A DNA stretch of 64,000 nt from Pseudomonas sp. ok272 (lineage in GTDB: Bacteria; Pseudomonadota; Gammaproteobacteria; Pseudomonadales; Pseudomonadaceae). The notes beneath the pieces were generated by a model. It ran no database searches and had not been told where the DNA came from. It saw nothing but the letters and a program-made list of their open reading frames with translations. Positions 1 through 8,863 of the stretch are shown piece after piece (position 1 is the first letter of the stretch; every line of letters begins with the position of its first letter). The stretch spans positions 90,469 through 154,468 of the forward strand of contig NZ_FOCB01000011.1 of NCBI RefSeq assembly GCF_900109995.1. The letters run 5' to 3'. Both the position numbers and the translations under genes were made by a program.

Positions 1-793
1 TGTACAGCCTGGCGAAAGCCCGGTTCAAGCCGCCGGTCCTGTCGCCCCCATCGTTCGGCGCGCCGGCAGCCGCCATGACGTTGCGGCTGAACCAACCATT
101 GAACGCACTCGCCCAGCGGTACTTCAGCGGTCGTTCGACATCGCAGAACAGGATGATGCGATTCTGCGCGGTGGTGTTTTCGGCGTAGTGAATGTAGGTC
201 TCGTCGAACATCACCGCCTCGCCGTCCCGCCAATGGTAGCGCTCGCCATCGACCTCGATGTAGCAGCCCTCATCGTTGGGCGTCTCCAGGCCCAAGTGGT
301 AGCGGTAGGAGCCGGCATAGGGGTCGCGGTGGCGCACCAGCCTGGCGCCCGGCGGCAGCTCGGCGAACATCGCCGCCTTGATCGAACCAATGCCCTGCAG
401 CAGTTCGGTGGTACGGGGGCACAACCTGGTCGCCGAGGGGTGACTCTCGCCGTACCACTTCAGGTAGAAGCGCTTCCAGCCCGTCTTGAAAAACGAGTTG
501 AAGCCCACGTCGTCGTACTGCTCCGAGCGCTTGATCTCCCCTGCCCGCAGCAGGTTCTGGCCTTCGGCGCGAATGTCCTGCCAATGGGCCTGCAAGGGGC
601 TCAAGTCAGGGAAGTCGGCAGGATCGAGGTAAGGTTTGTTGGGGATCTTCGAGAACAGATAGAGAAAGCAGTTGATCGGTGCGAGAAACGTCGAGTGGTC
701 GCCCAACTGGCGCCCCACCTTGTGCCGTACGCGGCCGCGCAGGTGCACATAGGTGATGGATAGCAGGTAAAGGGCAACAATGATCAGCTTCAA
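1..793 (-). CDS. lpxO: Lipid A hydroxylase LpxO (partial, runs off left edge)
   Basis: The reverse strand from 793 to 1 is one open frame of 264 codons without a stop. It starts MKLIIVALYLLSITYVHLRG, a hydrophobic N-terminal anchor, and continues with the aspartyl/asparaginyl beta-hydroxylase fold: RLVRHRDPYAGSYRYHLGL carries the HxD iron ligands and DETYIHYAENTTAQNR the distal part of the site. The family are Fe(II)/2-oxoglutarate dioxygenases that 2-hydroxylate secondary acyl chains of lipid A at the inner membrane. The usual length is about 300 aa, so roughly 35 residues are missing beyond the window. The start is a TTG at 793, chosen because the LpxO N-terminus I recall begins MKLII; an in-frame GTG at 805 is the alternative and neither has a strong ribosome-binding site. 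Confidence 0.88.
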   Translation of the reverse strand, partial: MKLIIVALYLLSITYVHLRGRVRHKVGRQLGDHSTFLAPINCFLYLFSKIPNKPYLDPADFPDLSPLQAHWQDIRAEGQNLLRAGEIKRSEQYDDVGFNSFFKTGWKRFYLKWYGESHPSATRLCPRTTELLQGIGSIKAAMFAELPPGARLVRHRDPYAGSYRYHLGLETPNDEGCYIEVDGERYHWRDGEAVMFDETYIHYAENTTAQNRIILFCDVERPLKYRWASAFNGWFSRNVMAAAGAPNDGGDRTGGLNRAFARLY

Positions 794-1050
794 GGTAGTC
801 GTCACACGTCAGAAAAAGTACATGCTGCGCGCCGAGGGGCTGATATGAGCGCAACGTCTGAAATTCAACGGATGGCCCCAAGCACGAAAGTAGCTCATGG
901 CCATTGCGCGACATTCTAGTCACATTTTGTAATCAATGGTGAACCTGCAATTGTGAAAAGCGTCTGCGTGGTTCTTCAGTGCACGGGTCTGTTCTCGGCG
1001 CTCAACTCCGGGCACCATGGCACATCTCCTGTTCATGGAAGACCGCGCCA

Positions 1051-2358
1051 ATGACGCCCGCCGCCCGTTTCACCCTCGCCCTGCTCGCCACCCTGACCGC
1101 GGCCACCGCCGGCGCTACGACTTACCCCGATGCTGCCGCCAGCGACCCGGCGACGCTGGGCTGGATGGTTGGCTCGCCCCCCCCGGCCGATCGCATCATT
1201 CGATTCGCCGATGGCAGCTACTTCAAGTTCCCGCAGATGCGCTGGAGCGTCTCGCACTTTCGCCAACTGATGCCCACCCTGAACGTCTCCCGAGGGCTCG
1301 GGGCGCCTGGCGTATTGGTTCAGTCACCGGACACGCAGATCAATGGGCTGGCCTTCACGCCCCTGGGCACAAAGCAGTCGATGACCTGGGAACAGTCGCT
1401 GCCCGCCACCTACACCGATGGGATTATCGTGCTGCATCGCGGCAACGTGGTCTATGAACGCTATTTCGGGGTGCTGAAGGATGATGGCCAGCACGCCGCG
1501 ATGTCCGTCACCAAGTCGCTGGTGGGGACCCTGGGCGCGACGCTGGTGGCCGAAGGCAAGATCGACCCCAACAAGCGTGTTGCCGACTACGTGCCGGAAC
1601 TGGCCCAGTCAGCCTTTGGCAATGCCACCGTGCGCCAGGTGCTGGACATGACCACCGGCCTTAAATACAGCGAAGACTATGCCGACCCGAACGCCGAGGT
1701 TTGGGCCCACGCCAACGCCGGCAGCCCACTGCCAAAACCCAAGGACTACACCGGCCCGCGCAGCTACTACGAGTTCCTACAGACGGTGCAACCCTTGGGG
1801 CACCATGGCGAGTCCTTTGGCTACAAGACCATCAACACCGACGTACTGGGCTGGGTGATTGCGCGCGTCACTGGGCAGAACGTCGCCGAACTGCTCTCAC
1901 AGCGGATCTGGAGTCGCCTGGGTGCCGAGCAGGATGCCTATTTCACCGTCGATTCAATCGGTACGCCATTTGCCGGCGGCGGCCTGAACGCCGGCCTGCG
2001 GGACATGGCGCGTTTCGGCGAGATGCTACGCAACGACGGCACGTTCAACGGCCAGCAGATCGTGCCCAAGGCGGTGGTCGACGACATTCGGAGGGGTGGT
2101 GACAAGGCCGCCTTCGCCAAGGCCGGTTACGGACTGCTGCAAGGCTTCAGCTATCGCAACATGTGGTGGGTCAGCCATAACCCGGACGACGCGTTCATGG
2201 CCCGCGGTGTCCATGGCCAAAGCATCTATATCGATCCCAAGGCCGAGATGGTGATCGTGCGTTTCGCCTCGAACCCGGTGGCCGCCAACGCGGCCAACGA
2301 CCCGATCACCCTGCCGGCGTTCGCTGCCCTGGCCCAGCACCTGAAAAAGCAACCCTAA
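1051..2358 (+). CDS. Secreted SxxK serine hydrolase (beta-lactamase / 6-aminohexanoate-dimer hydrolase type)
   Basis: 435-aa class C-like serine hydrolase. The ATG at 1051 is preferred over an upstream one at 979 because it opens directly into a signal peptide (MTPAARFTLALLATLTAATA, cleavage near AGA-TTYP) and has GGAAG upstream. The nucleophile motif is S152-V-T-K155 in MSVTKSLVG. The second catalytic element is Y258 in GYKTINTD, followed by LGWVIARVTGQ, as in NylB-type enzymes. A C-terminal GVHGQSIYIDP segment takes the place of the KTG box. The periplasmic substrate cannot be predicted: esterase, amidase and peptidase activities all occur in the family. It stands alone and is followed by a terminator. 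Confidence 0.85.
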   Translation: MTPAARFTLALLATLTAATAGATTYPDAAASDPATLGWMVGSPPPADRIIRFADGSYFKFPQMRWSVSHFRQLMPTLNVSRGLGAPGVLVQSPDTQINGLAFTPLGTKQSMTWEQSLPATYTDGIIVLHRGNVVYERYFGVLKDDGQHAAMSVTKSLVGTLGATLVAEGKIDPNKRVADYVPELAQSAFGNATVRQVLDMTTGLKYSEDYADPNAEVWAHANAGSPLPKPKDYTGPRSYYEFLQTVQPLGHHGESFGYKTINTDVLGWVIARVTGQNVAELLSQRIWSRLGAEQDAYFTVDSIGTPFAGGGLNAGLRDMARFGEMLRNDGTFNGQQIVPKAVVDDIRRGGDKAAFAKAGYGLLQGFSYRNMWWVSHNPDDAFMARGVHGQSIYIDPKAEMVIVRFASNPVAANAANDPITLPAFAALAQHLKKQP

Positions 2359-2395
2359 GGCGCCGCAGCGACCGCGCCCTGGCCCCAAAATGAAA

Positions 2396-2423
2396 AAACC
2401 CTGCGCAGTTACTGGCAGGGTTT
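2396..2423. terminator. Bidirectional intrinsic terminator
   Basis: Nine-base-pair stem AAACCCTGC (2396-2404) and GCAGGGTTT (2415-2423) with a 10-nt loop, flanked by A and T runs. It lies between the end of the serine hydrolase and the convergent lipoprotein gene. Confidence 0.7.
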
Positions 2424-2495
2424 CTCGCTGATTCGGAACACCACGATAATCCTCGAATGAATAAAGAGGGTTACCGCTGCATCAGGTTTAGCGAA

Positions 2496-2786
2496 TTAAT
2501 TGCTAAACAGCCCACGAATAGTGCTGCGCACAGCGCTGCCAGCTTCCGATTTCACCGAGTCGCTGGCAGTTTTAACCATATCACCTACGAATGACGGCTC
2601 TGCTGGCGCAGCAGTCGTGGCGACTTGATTGGTGGCAGGTGCTTGCGTTGCGTCTTGAGTCGCGACGACTTGAGGCTGTGCCTGAGTCGGTGCGGCTGGC
2701 GCCATGCCAGTTGCGTGCTGGAGTTCCGCACAGCCTGTCAACGCCAAAGCCATAGTGACTGCTGCAAGGCAAGTTGTCTTTTTCAT
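2496..2786 (-). CDS. Small alanine/proline-rich lipoprotein
   Basis: 96-aa protein starting MKKTTCLAAVTMALALTGCA: a lipoprotein signal with lipobox LTGC, the Cys being residue 19. The mature part is a low-complexity Ala/Pro/Gln/Thr linker followed by a short amphipathic C-terminus (SFVGDMVKTASDSVKS...). The start at 2786 is used because it gives a clean signal; an upstream ATG at 2813 would add nine residues. There is no domain I recognise. It is probably an outer-membrane-anchored protein of unknown role. Confidence 0.75.
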   Translation of the reverse strand: MKKTTCLAAVTMALALTGCAELQHATGMAPAAPTQAQPQVVATQDATQAPATNQVATTAAPAEPSFVGDMVKTASDSVKSEAGSAVRSTIRGLFSN

Positions 2787-3023
2787 AGTCCGTTTCTCGC
2801 GAGTGAGGTCCATAGTTGTATCGCCCGACGAACGGCGATTGCGCCATCATACGAAACCAAAATGATATTGCAATGCCACCTATCGATAATTTCAACTCAT
2901 CCGCGTACAAAAAACATCACGGGCACACCGCCAACTCAACCGGATTGCGACAGCACAACGCGCAACTTCGAGGCCTGAAACACCCGGCGTAACGAGCGTC
3001 TGCGGCCTCATCGTGGCCTGGCT

Positions 3024-3719
3024 TCAAGCCAGCAATTGCGTGATCCACCGGGCCTGTCGGGCGACGTCCTGCACTTTGTCTTCGGGCACCGCTTGCCGTG
3101 CCTGGGCGAAGTTGGCCAGGGTCTTGTGCTTCTCGCGCAGGATGCGCTGCCACTTGCCCAGGAACGCTGGGCTGCGTGCCTGCATCTGCAGCGGGCCGAA
3201 GTACAACTGCTCGGCGGTGTACTGCACCGGTCCGATACGCTCGGCGACGATGATTTCGTAGTAAAACCGGTTTTCCCGCAGTATTTCCTCGCAGAGGATG
3301 CCGTAGCCATTGTCCATCAGCCATTGGCGCAGTGGCTGCTCGCCGCCGTTGGGCTGCAGGATCAAGCGCTCGCGGCCGCTCAAGCGCGCCTTGTCGCTGT
3401 CGAGGATGTCGCGGATCGTCTCGCCGCCCATGCCACAGATGCTGATCGCCGTGATCCCGTCTTGCGGTTCGATCGCCGCCAGGCCGTTGGCCAGGCGCAC
3501 GGTGATCCGCGCAGACAGTTCATTGTCGCGCACGGTGCGTTCAGCCGCGTGGAACGGCGTCATCGCCACCTCACCGGCCACCGCCGCCGTGATCGCACCA
3601 CGGCGCATCAACGCCACCGGCAAATAGCCGTGGTCCGAGCCGATATCGGCCAGGCGCGCACCCGCTGGCACATGCGCCGCCACGCGCTCCAGGCGCATGG
3701 ACAATGTCTGTTCGTTCAA
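3024..3719 (-). CDS. trmK: tRNA (adenine(22)-N1)-methyltransferase TrmK
   Basis: 231-aa SAM-dependent methyltransferase of the TrmK/COG2384 family. The N-terminus NEQTLSMRLERVAAHVP is followed by the SAM-binding motif ADIGSDHGYLPVAL, and the central GITAISICGMGGETI segment is typical of the family, which methylates N1 of A22 in tRNA. The start is taken as the TTG at 3719, preceded by AAAAGGA at good spacing; an in-frame ATG at 3755 would extend it into AT-poor, unconserved sequence. It transcribes away from the prophage insertion site and is the first intact host gene to its left. Confidence 0.85.
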   Translation of the reverse strand: MNEQTLSMRLERVAAHVPAGARLADIGSDHGYLPVALMRRGAITAAVAGEVAMTPFHAAERTVRDNELSARITVRLANGLAAIEPQDGITAISICGMGGETIRDILDSDKARLSGRERLILQPNGGEQPLRQWLMDNGYGILCEEILRENRFYYEIIVAERIGPVQYTAEQLYFGPLQMQARSPAFLGKWQRILREKHKTLANFAQARQAVPEDKVQDVARQARWITQLLA

Positions 3720-3869
3720 CTGCAGTTCCTTTTCACCACGGATAGCGCGTACCACCGGTATGTGTTCGCGCGGCGCATGATGCGGGGTGAAGGAGGCAGG
3801 GTAAAGACGCCGGCGACGATTGCGGGGTTGACGCCTCCGGCCACTGCGTCACCGGGAACACAGGACAAT

Positions 3870-4129
3870 TTGAGCGTGGACGGCCTGAGGACGCTGGCGA
3901 CTCGTTATCGTCCACCGTACAACTGCCGCCGTACTTATGCGACAATGCGCGCAATTGTCTGGCATGAATCCCGCATTTAATCGCACAACAGCTTGGACAC
4001 AGCGTCCAGATGCTGCTCTGGACTTATGCGCGCTGGTTGAACTCAAGTGGTGACCGGGGGGAAATGGACACGCTCCAAAATGCCCCAGGAATGGCCAAAG
4101 CCCAAAAAGCGCAGCTCGCAACCCATTGA
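3870..4129 (+). pseudogene. Degenerate 3' end of a tyrosine integrase from an earlier element
   Basis: Translation gives RYRPPYNCRRTYAT in one frame. After two single-base indels it continues QQLGHSVQMLLWTYARWLNSS, then runs to a TGA at 4127-4129. This matches the C-terminal catalytic region of the intact integrase in this window (RHRPPYNCRHTYAT, QQLGHSVQMLLSTYARWINSS) but with many substitutions, so it is a diverged relative and not a recent copy. Like the intact integrase it ends within a few bases of the attachment site. Everything 5' of about residue 320 is missing. It points to an older element that used the same site and was largely deleted. Confidence 0.85.
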
Positions 4130-4169
4130 TAGGTAAAGTAATTGATCTCCACAGCTAACATCACGATGC
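4125..4169. repeat. attL: left attachment-site repeat
   Basis: 45-bp sequence repeated at 46616-46660 with one mismatch (T at 4130, A at 46621). The uninterrupted match is 39 bp (4131-4169 and 46622-46660). In the right copy it covers the Shine-Dalgarno and TTG start of ybiT. It marks the left end of the integrated element. Confidence 0.92.
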
Positions 4170-4262
4170 GCTATAAAACGCATTCAAATGATTGCTGGTG
4201 ATCAGTATTTACTGGGCGAAATCATCGTGAGTAATCACCGATAACGCACGAAAATACACCCG

Positions 4263-4283
4263 TTGGTCCCAGGGTTGGTCCCA
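4263..4283. repeat. Candidate integrase arm-type sites, left side
   Basis: Two direct copies of TTGGTCCCA (4263-4271 and 4275-4283, period 12). The same 9-mer occurs twice, same orientation, at 46572-46580 and 46583-46591 on the other side of the core. Paired short direct repeats on both sides of a core are typical of lambda-integrase arm sites; the assignment is inferred. Confidence 0.5.
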
Positions 4284-4384
4284 GCGGGAAGTTTTTGACC
4301 CATACCGAAACTGCATACCCTCCCCCGACGTCCTGCTGACGAAAAAACTGACTGCTACGCTGAAATCTCCACGGAGAATTCACA

Positions 4385-4594
4385 ATGCCCAACTCTGACC
4401 TGCTCCCTTCCCTACTGTTCAAGATCAATGAAAACCAGCTTGCCCTGGAGGCCGCCATCATGGAGCTTTCAAATTGGGTCGAGCAGCGCGGCTCGGCAGA
4501 CGTAGCCGACAATGTCCGTGGTGCCCTGGATACTATCGACAAGAACGAAGAATTCATCAAACTGACGCTGGCCGTGTTGATGGCACCTGAGTGA
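4385..4594 (+). CDS. Small acidic protein, unknown
   Basis: 69-aa protein, predicted almost entirely helical (LLFKINENQLALEAAIMELSNWVEQRG...). It has a strong Shine-Dalgarno ACGGAG eight to nine bases before the ATG. No domain is recognised. It is the first gene inside attL, transcribed inward, a position often held by lysogenic-conversion genes. Real-gene status is supported by the ribosome-binding site and codon usage only. Confidence 0.6.
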   Translation: MPNSDLLPSLLFKINENQLALEAAIMELSNWVEQRGSADVADNVRGALDTIDKNEEFIKLTLAVLMAPE

Positions 4595-4979
4595 GGACCA
4601 ACAGACAGCTATCGACCCGATAGCTGTCCTCCGCACAGGCAAGAGTCGGCCATAAGTGGACGTTGGCAAGCGATCACTATTGGCCAGGAGGTGATGGTCA
4701 GCCCAGGCGGCTACAGGTTACTAGTAGCGGTGGACAGCGTGATGGCAAATCAGTAGCGTGCCCTAGGCTGCTGCCGAATTCATCGATAGACATCACGGCT
4801 TTTACGAAACTTCGCTAAACGTATAAGTGAAGTACGAGTAGCTGACGTCGGGCCTAGCGTTAGTCAGTAAAGCGTTTTTTCAAAAGAAACTATAAGCTAA
4901 ATATACGAAGGCTGGGCGCATAGCGAAATAGAACCTATAGGTATACCAATAACTAAATTCAATGATTTCGAGGTGAAAA
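4595..4979. other. Non-coding gap
   Basis: 385 bases with no convincing frame on either strand. The last 100 bases are AT-rich and hold the Shine-Dalgarno AGGTGA of the next gene, so its promoter is probably here, but no clear -35/-10 pair could be singled out. Confidence 0.4.
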
Positions 4980-6056
4980 TTGAATACTGACACTACCGTA
5001 CTATTACCTCAAGCTGCGAGAGGCATCATTGGGGATACCGCATCGTACTGGGCATCTTTTTACTGCGCGATATTGAAAACTGTGCGCTATCAGAAAAACC
5101 TTCCTTTTAATTGGGGCTATAGTTCAAGCTTGCAAGACTATAAGGGCGCACTTAGAGAAAGTGGCTTCTTCGGAAAAATGGAAAATACGGTCTTAAACCA
5201 TGCATTCGAATATGTCATGGTTGACTTCCTTAAAACAAAAACTGGAATCTCATACTTCAAAGAGTTATGTGCGAGCGTATTGAGCGAGTATGAAATTAAA
5301 GACTTTAACATAAGCAAAATGAACATATTTAAGGTGGGCACTGATTCTGAGTTTCATTTTGCCCAAAGAAACTATAACAAAACAAGAGTTTTGATGCTTC
5401 TACCTCGGGGGGTGAAGGCTTATCCAAGAACTAAAACCCCCGGATTGAGTCTGGATGAAACTTTAAAGAATTCTGATTTGTTTATATTGATTTCAAATGA
5501 TGAAGAGACGATCGGATTTGTTGGAGAAGTTGAAGGGAATCACGGCGAATCCTTATTCCTACCCTCGTACTACAAAGATAAACCAATGAAAGACAAGTAT
5601 TGCACATTTGGCATTGGTGTATCTGATAAGAACAAGCATGGAGATGATTCGATCAAAGGTGAAATAAGTCTAAATCGAAGCGAGGCTGTAGAGCGTTGGA
5701 TCCTGCACTTTTCAAAATCTAATTGCTTTACGAAAGATTATCGGCGCGCAGTTCGTAGTCTCAAGGGTTTAGTCGATGGACATTTCGGCCACCTTGAGGA
5801 TATCGAGGATTCTGGTCACCAAAAAATACTCGACATGATCAAGTCGGGGTGGCACAAAGATATACTTGAATTAATTTCGACTCTCGAATTATTTGTAGAC
5901 TATATATCTCCAGCTAACAATTACTACTACCAAGAAGTTGTAGGCGAAAAAATTCTGTATAGACCGTCGCCTCTGGTGATGCCCGATCAGTTCCCCCTTT
6001 ATTCTATTGATGAAGAGGCTGAGTCTCCTCAGTCAAGTTCCATTATCGTAATCTAA
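4980..6056 (+). CDS. 358-aa protein of unknown function, element cargo
   Basis: The start is TTG with AGGTGA seven bases upstream. The gene is visibly AT-richer than the surrounding Pseudomonas DNA (AAA, ATA and TTA codons are common), which indicates horizontal acquisition. There is no signal peptide or membrane segment. A helical N-terminal half is followed around residues 165-195 by SDLFILI...IGFVGEVEGNHGE, which loosely resembles a restriction-endonuclease core (acidic residue at a strand end, then ExE instead of ExK). That resemblance is weak and the family is not recognised. Its position next to a HEPN-motif gene in the attL-proximal cargo zone fits a defence or other accessory role, by context only. 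Confidence 0.75.
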   Translation: MNTDTTVLLPQAARGIIGDTASYWASFYCAILKTVRYQKNLPFNWGYSSSLQDYKGALRESGFFGKMENTVLNHAFEYVMVDFLKTKTGISYFKELCASVLSEYEIKDFNISKMNIFKVGTDSEFHFAQRNYNKTRVLMLLPRGVKAYPRTKTPGLSLDETLKNSDLFILISNDEETIGFVGEVEGNHGESLFLPSYYKDKPMKDKYCTFGIGVSDKNKHGDDSIKGEISLNRSEAVERWILHFSKSNCFTKDYRRAVRSLKGLVDGHFGHLEDIEDSGHQKILDMIKSGWHKDILELISTLELFVDYISPANNYYYQEVVGEKILYRPSPLVMPDQFPLYSIDEEAESPQSSSIIVI

Positions 6057-6166
6057 ACTCTATTGAATGCTTAATATGGCAGAATCTCGTTCTTTAAAAT
6101 ATCGGCAACCATCGCCATGACAATACGATTAGCAGTAGTAAGAACGCGACCACCCTGCGCAACAGT

Positions 6167-6228
6167 CTGCTTTTGGCCGATTTCGGCCAGTGGCGACCGG
6201 CTGAAATCGACCCAAAGTGGTCTCTCGC
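6167..6228. repeat. Intergenic palindromic repeat, copy 1
   Basis: About 60 bp with inner dyad GATTTCGGCC / GGCTGAAATC and outer TTTTGGCCG ... CCCAAAGTGG. It is related to copies at 7977-8041 and 8864-8923. A 68-codon frame across it (6117-6323) is not considered a gene. It lies in the 292-bp gap between two cargo genes. Confidence 0.65.
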
Positions 6229-6348
6229 GATTGACTGCAACCGACCAGAAGGAGGCGCTCGAAAGCGTCTACGGGATCGGGCCTATTCAATGTGTTGATT
6301 GCTTGTATATTACCATTCCGTAAATGAATATCGTGGGAAGGGCTTCAA

Positions 6349-7782
6349 GTGACAAACGATTCAATACCCAAGGCTCGTACCTTCTGGAAAGAGAAAGATT
6401 ATCTGAGCTCGGTGAGGGTAGGTCTAACGACAGAGCTTCCATCCAAATATAAGAGTTCAGGGCATTTTACCGAAGTATTTCTCAATCTCGCTTATGCGCT
6501 GTACAGCGCATCCGAAGCTAATCTCTACAATGAATTCACGCGCATTTTTCCTAAGTATATGTCGCTTGTCGTACCCAATATTCATTCCGAACCCCCAGTT
6601 GGATATCACAACCACGCGTGCTTGATGCAGCGCAATCTGAGCGCCGTGATATTTCAATATTATGAGAATACATGCTCGATTGATGAAGTCAGGGCGGCCG
6701 AAGAGCTTCTAGTAAGATGTACTACTTTTACACCCAACCCTTCGGCGTTAGACGAATACAATACAAAACTCTTGGGGTTGGTCGGTCTCATCCAGGCGGG
6801 GAAAGACCCTTACTTCACTGTAGCTTTCAAGCTTCCGTTTGCTCTGCCTTTACCCGATGGTAAGTACGAAGTAACGCATCCGGGCGGGAAAATGACTATT
6901 TCCGTCGAGGGCTTCGTCGCTGACGATGTGTCTTCTCGTGTGGACGACCGGCACTTCTCACGAGTGGAAGTCACAGCAAAAGGGTTCACTTGCACCGACA
7001 ACTACTGGAGCGGCCCCAATATCGAAAGCGACCAAACGGAACCATGGAATAGACGTCTTGCGCTCTCGGTCGTGAACCGGGTTGTGCTGGAATCGAAATT
7101 GGTAGACGAGTCGCTTCGAATTGTCATGGCTTCATCGCGCGACATCGGAAATATAGTTACTACACAGTACGACGGAGATGGTGCCACATTCCATCTATCG
7201 ATTGCGTTGACCTTTGGGGGATTCTCTCTGGTAGATACCCTGTCTCGGCAGCAGGTTACCCCAGAAAAATGTCAGCTCTTGACCGAACGACTGTCGGTCG
7301 GAGAGATGGCGATGCATGAAAATCTGTATGCCCAGGCGCTTATCCAACGAGGTACCGAAAACTTGGTTGGGGCCTACTATCTTTTGAACTCCGCTGCAGA
7401 GGCAATGATTGACTGCTTCTTAGTCTCTTTATGTGAGAAGTTCGAAGTATCCGACAAACTTAGTCGTTTTTTGTTGGGCGAATCGATTTGCATTTCCTGC
7501 GAGCTGTTCAAGGCGGCGCCGGTTGCGATCGATACACCTCGCTCAGCCAATCCACCGTCGGCGTTTCAGCGATTTAATTTTTTGAAGGAAGTAGGAGTCG
7601 CAAAACCCGCTGATGTGCGTAGCCTCAAAAGATCGCTTGTGACCGTTCGGAGCGACAGTCTGCGCAACGACTTGAGTCACGGAAGGAAAGACTGCATCCC
7701 TTCAGTTGCGGTCGACAAGGCAATAGTAGCGTTCCGTGAACTCCGATCCACTTTTCAAGCACTAAGTATCCGCGATGAATAA
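6349..7782 (+). CDS. 477-aa cargo protein with C-terminal HEPN-like RxxxxH motif
   Basis: GTG start with GGGAAGG upstream. The N-terminal 140 residues are helical, the middle is beta-rich (about 160-280), and the C-terminal 150 residues are again helical. The motif R439-N-D-L-S-H444 in SLRNDLSHGRK fits the HEPN signature: Arg, then a polar residue, then three, then His. HEPN domains are frequent RNase or effector modules in toxin-antitoxin and phage-defence systems. The assignment rests on that motif in a helical C-terminus, not on full-length similarity. No partner antitoxin is adjacent; the preceding gene is 292 bp away. It could be a stand-alone defence gene or a non-catalytic HEPN scaffold. 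Confidence 0.7.
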   Translation: MTNDSIPKARTFWKEKDYLSSVRVGLTTELPSKYKSSGHFTEVFLNLAYALYSASEANLYNEFTRIFPKYMSLVVPNIHSEPPVGYHNHACLMQRNLSAVIFQYYENTCSIDEVRAAEELLVRCTTFTPNPSALDEYNTKLLGLVGLIQAGKDPYFTVAFKLPFALPLPDGKYEVTHPGGKMTISVEGFVADDVSSRVDDRHFSRVEVTAKGFTCTDNYWSGPNIESDQTEPWNRRLALSVVNRVVLESKLVDESLRIVMASSRDIGNIVTTQYDGDGATFHLSIALTFGGFSLVDTLSRQQVTPEKCQLLTERLSVGEMAMHENLYAQALIQRGTENLVGAYYLLNSAAEAMIDCFLVSLCEKFEVSDKLSRFLLGESICISCELFKAAPVAIDTPRSANPPSAFQRFNFLKEVGVAKPADVRSLKRSLVTVRSDSLRNDLSHGRKDCIPSVAVDKAIVAFRELRSTFQALSIRDE

Positions 7783-7976
7783 GTGATGGCAGTAAATGAA
7801 TCTTGAGCCCCACGACAGTAACCGTGTCGATGACAAGAACGCTTTGCATTGGGTGCATACAGAAGCCGTCAATAGCATGTTGACGGTTACCAAACGACCA
7901 GTATTTTTTTCGAAAAATGAATGCCAATTGCGAGTGTATCGGACATTTTAGCGAGCAAGTGCCGGCCTAGGTGAAC

Positions 7977-8041
7977 GACTGCTCCTGGCCGTTCTCTGCC
8001 CATCGCGAGAGGCAGAAAGCGACCCATAGCGGACCCTCACG
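7977..8041. repeat. Intergenic palindromic repeat, copy 2
   Basis: Same family as copies at 6167 and 8864: TCTCTGCC ... GGCAGAAAG arms inside CTGGCCG ... CCCATAGCGG. It sits in the 321-bp non-coding gap (7783-8103) between the HEPN-motif gene and the convergent YkgJ-type gene. Nothing else was recognised in that gap. Confidence 0.65.
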
Positions 8042-8103
8042 CCTGGTTAACGCTGAGGCTTTAGCTGGCCAAAAAAAGCGTAATTAGCAATTTTAAACAG
8101 TTG

Positions 8104-8751
8104 TTAGAGCATTATCCTTTCCGGTAACAACTCGTAAACCTGCGCGCCATTTGCCCATTTTTCAGGAAGTTCCTCATTGTCTAAGGCGGCCAAAACGCCT
8201 TGCGTTAATTCGGTTGGGTGCATGACACATCCTTTTGACTTGTATTTATTAACTGTCTCAGCAGTAATTACGTCGTGGAGGTATTTTATTTCTTGGACTT
8301 CCTCGGCGTTGCGCGTTGAAATGCACGCCTTTACGCTAGTCGATATGTTTGAGCGGCATTTATGTGGGCGTACAGAATAAATCTGGCACTCTCCACTTTC
8401 TGATAGAAAAGCACATGTCTTGTTGTATGCATGAAAGGTTTTATCTTTAGCATATATGGCGTGTTCGCGTAGTTTACTTACCAATAGCTCTCTTCGTTCG
8501 ACGGGTAGTGATTTGACGTGATTTGCGATTAGAAAAGCCTCAGGAGGTAGAATTTCAACTCTCAGGTTGCAGCAATGGTGGCATCCTCTTCTGCACTCAA
8601 TTCTAGTTTTTGTCGTTGAAAGGATATTTTTTGTAATCGAGTCAGTTTCCAACTCAAATTCCGAAATTGCTGCTACTAAAATCCTGGGGTCTTTTCCGAT
8701 GAGAATTCTTTTCTTCAGTTTTGAAGAGTATTTTTTAATGTTGTACTTCAT
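8104..8751 (-). CDS. YkgJ-family cysteine-cluster protein
   Basis: 215-aa soluble protein with a conserved cysteine pattern: C-x3-C-x2-C-C (CRRGCHHCC, around residues 53-61), then CAFL...C and RPHKCR near 113-132, and later single Cys residues. This matches the YkgJ/PF03692 family, proposed to bind zinc or an iron-sulfur cluster; the biochemical role is unknown. The sequence is AT-rich like its neighbours and transcribed in the opposite direction, so it is a separate cargo unit. The upstream ribosome-binding site is weak. Confidence 0.72.
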   Translation of the reverse strand: MKYNIKKYSSKLKKRILIGKDPRILVAAISEFELETDSITKNILSTTKTRIECRRGCHHCCNLRVEILPPEAFLIANHVKSLPVERRELLVSKLREHAIYAKDKTFHAYNKTCAFLSESGECQIYSVRPHKCRSNISTSVKACISTRNAEEVQEIKYLHDVITAETVNKYKSKGCVMHPTELTQGVLAALDNEELPEKWANGAQVYELLPERIML

Positions 8752-8863
8752 TTTTGCGTACTCGAATGATTAGGCTGTAGCGCCGTTCGACGGAGCACCC
8801 GAAACAGGGAAGGCAGCCGAGCGTTTCGCCCGAAGGTAGCATTTCGCCAGCAAGTCGTCGAGC

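Noticed and set aside
3036..3980. 314-codon plus-strand frame opposite trmK
   Set aside because: Antisense shadow of trmK that runs into the integrase relic.
6117..6323. 68-codon frame between two cargo genes
   Set aside because: Crosses the palindromic repeat; the translation is Cys/Thr/Pro/Ser-rich and has no ribosome-binding site.
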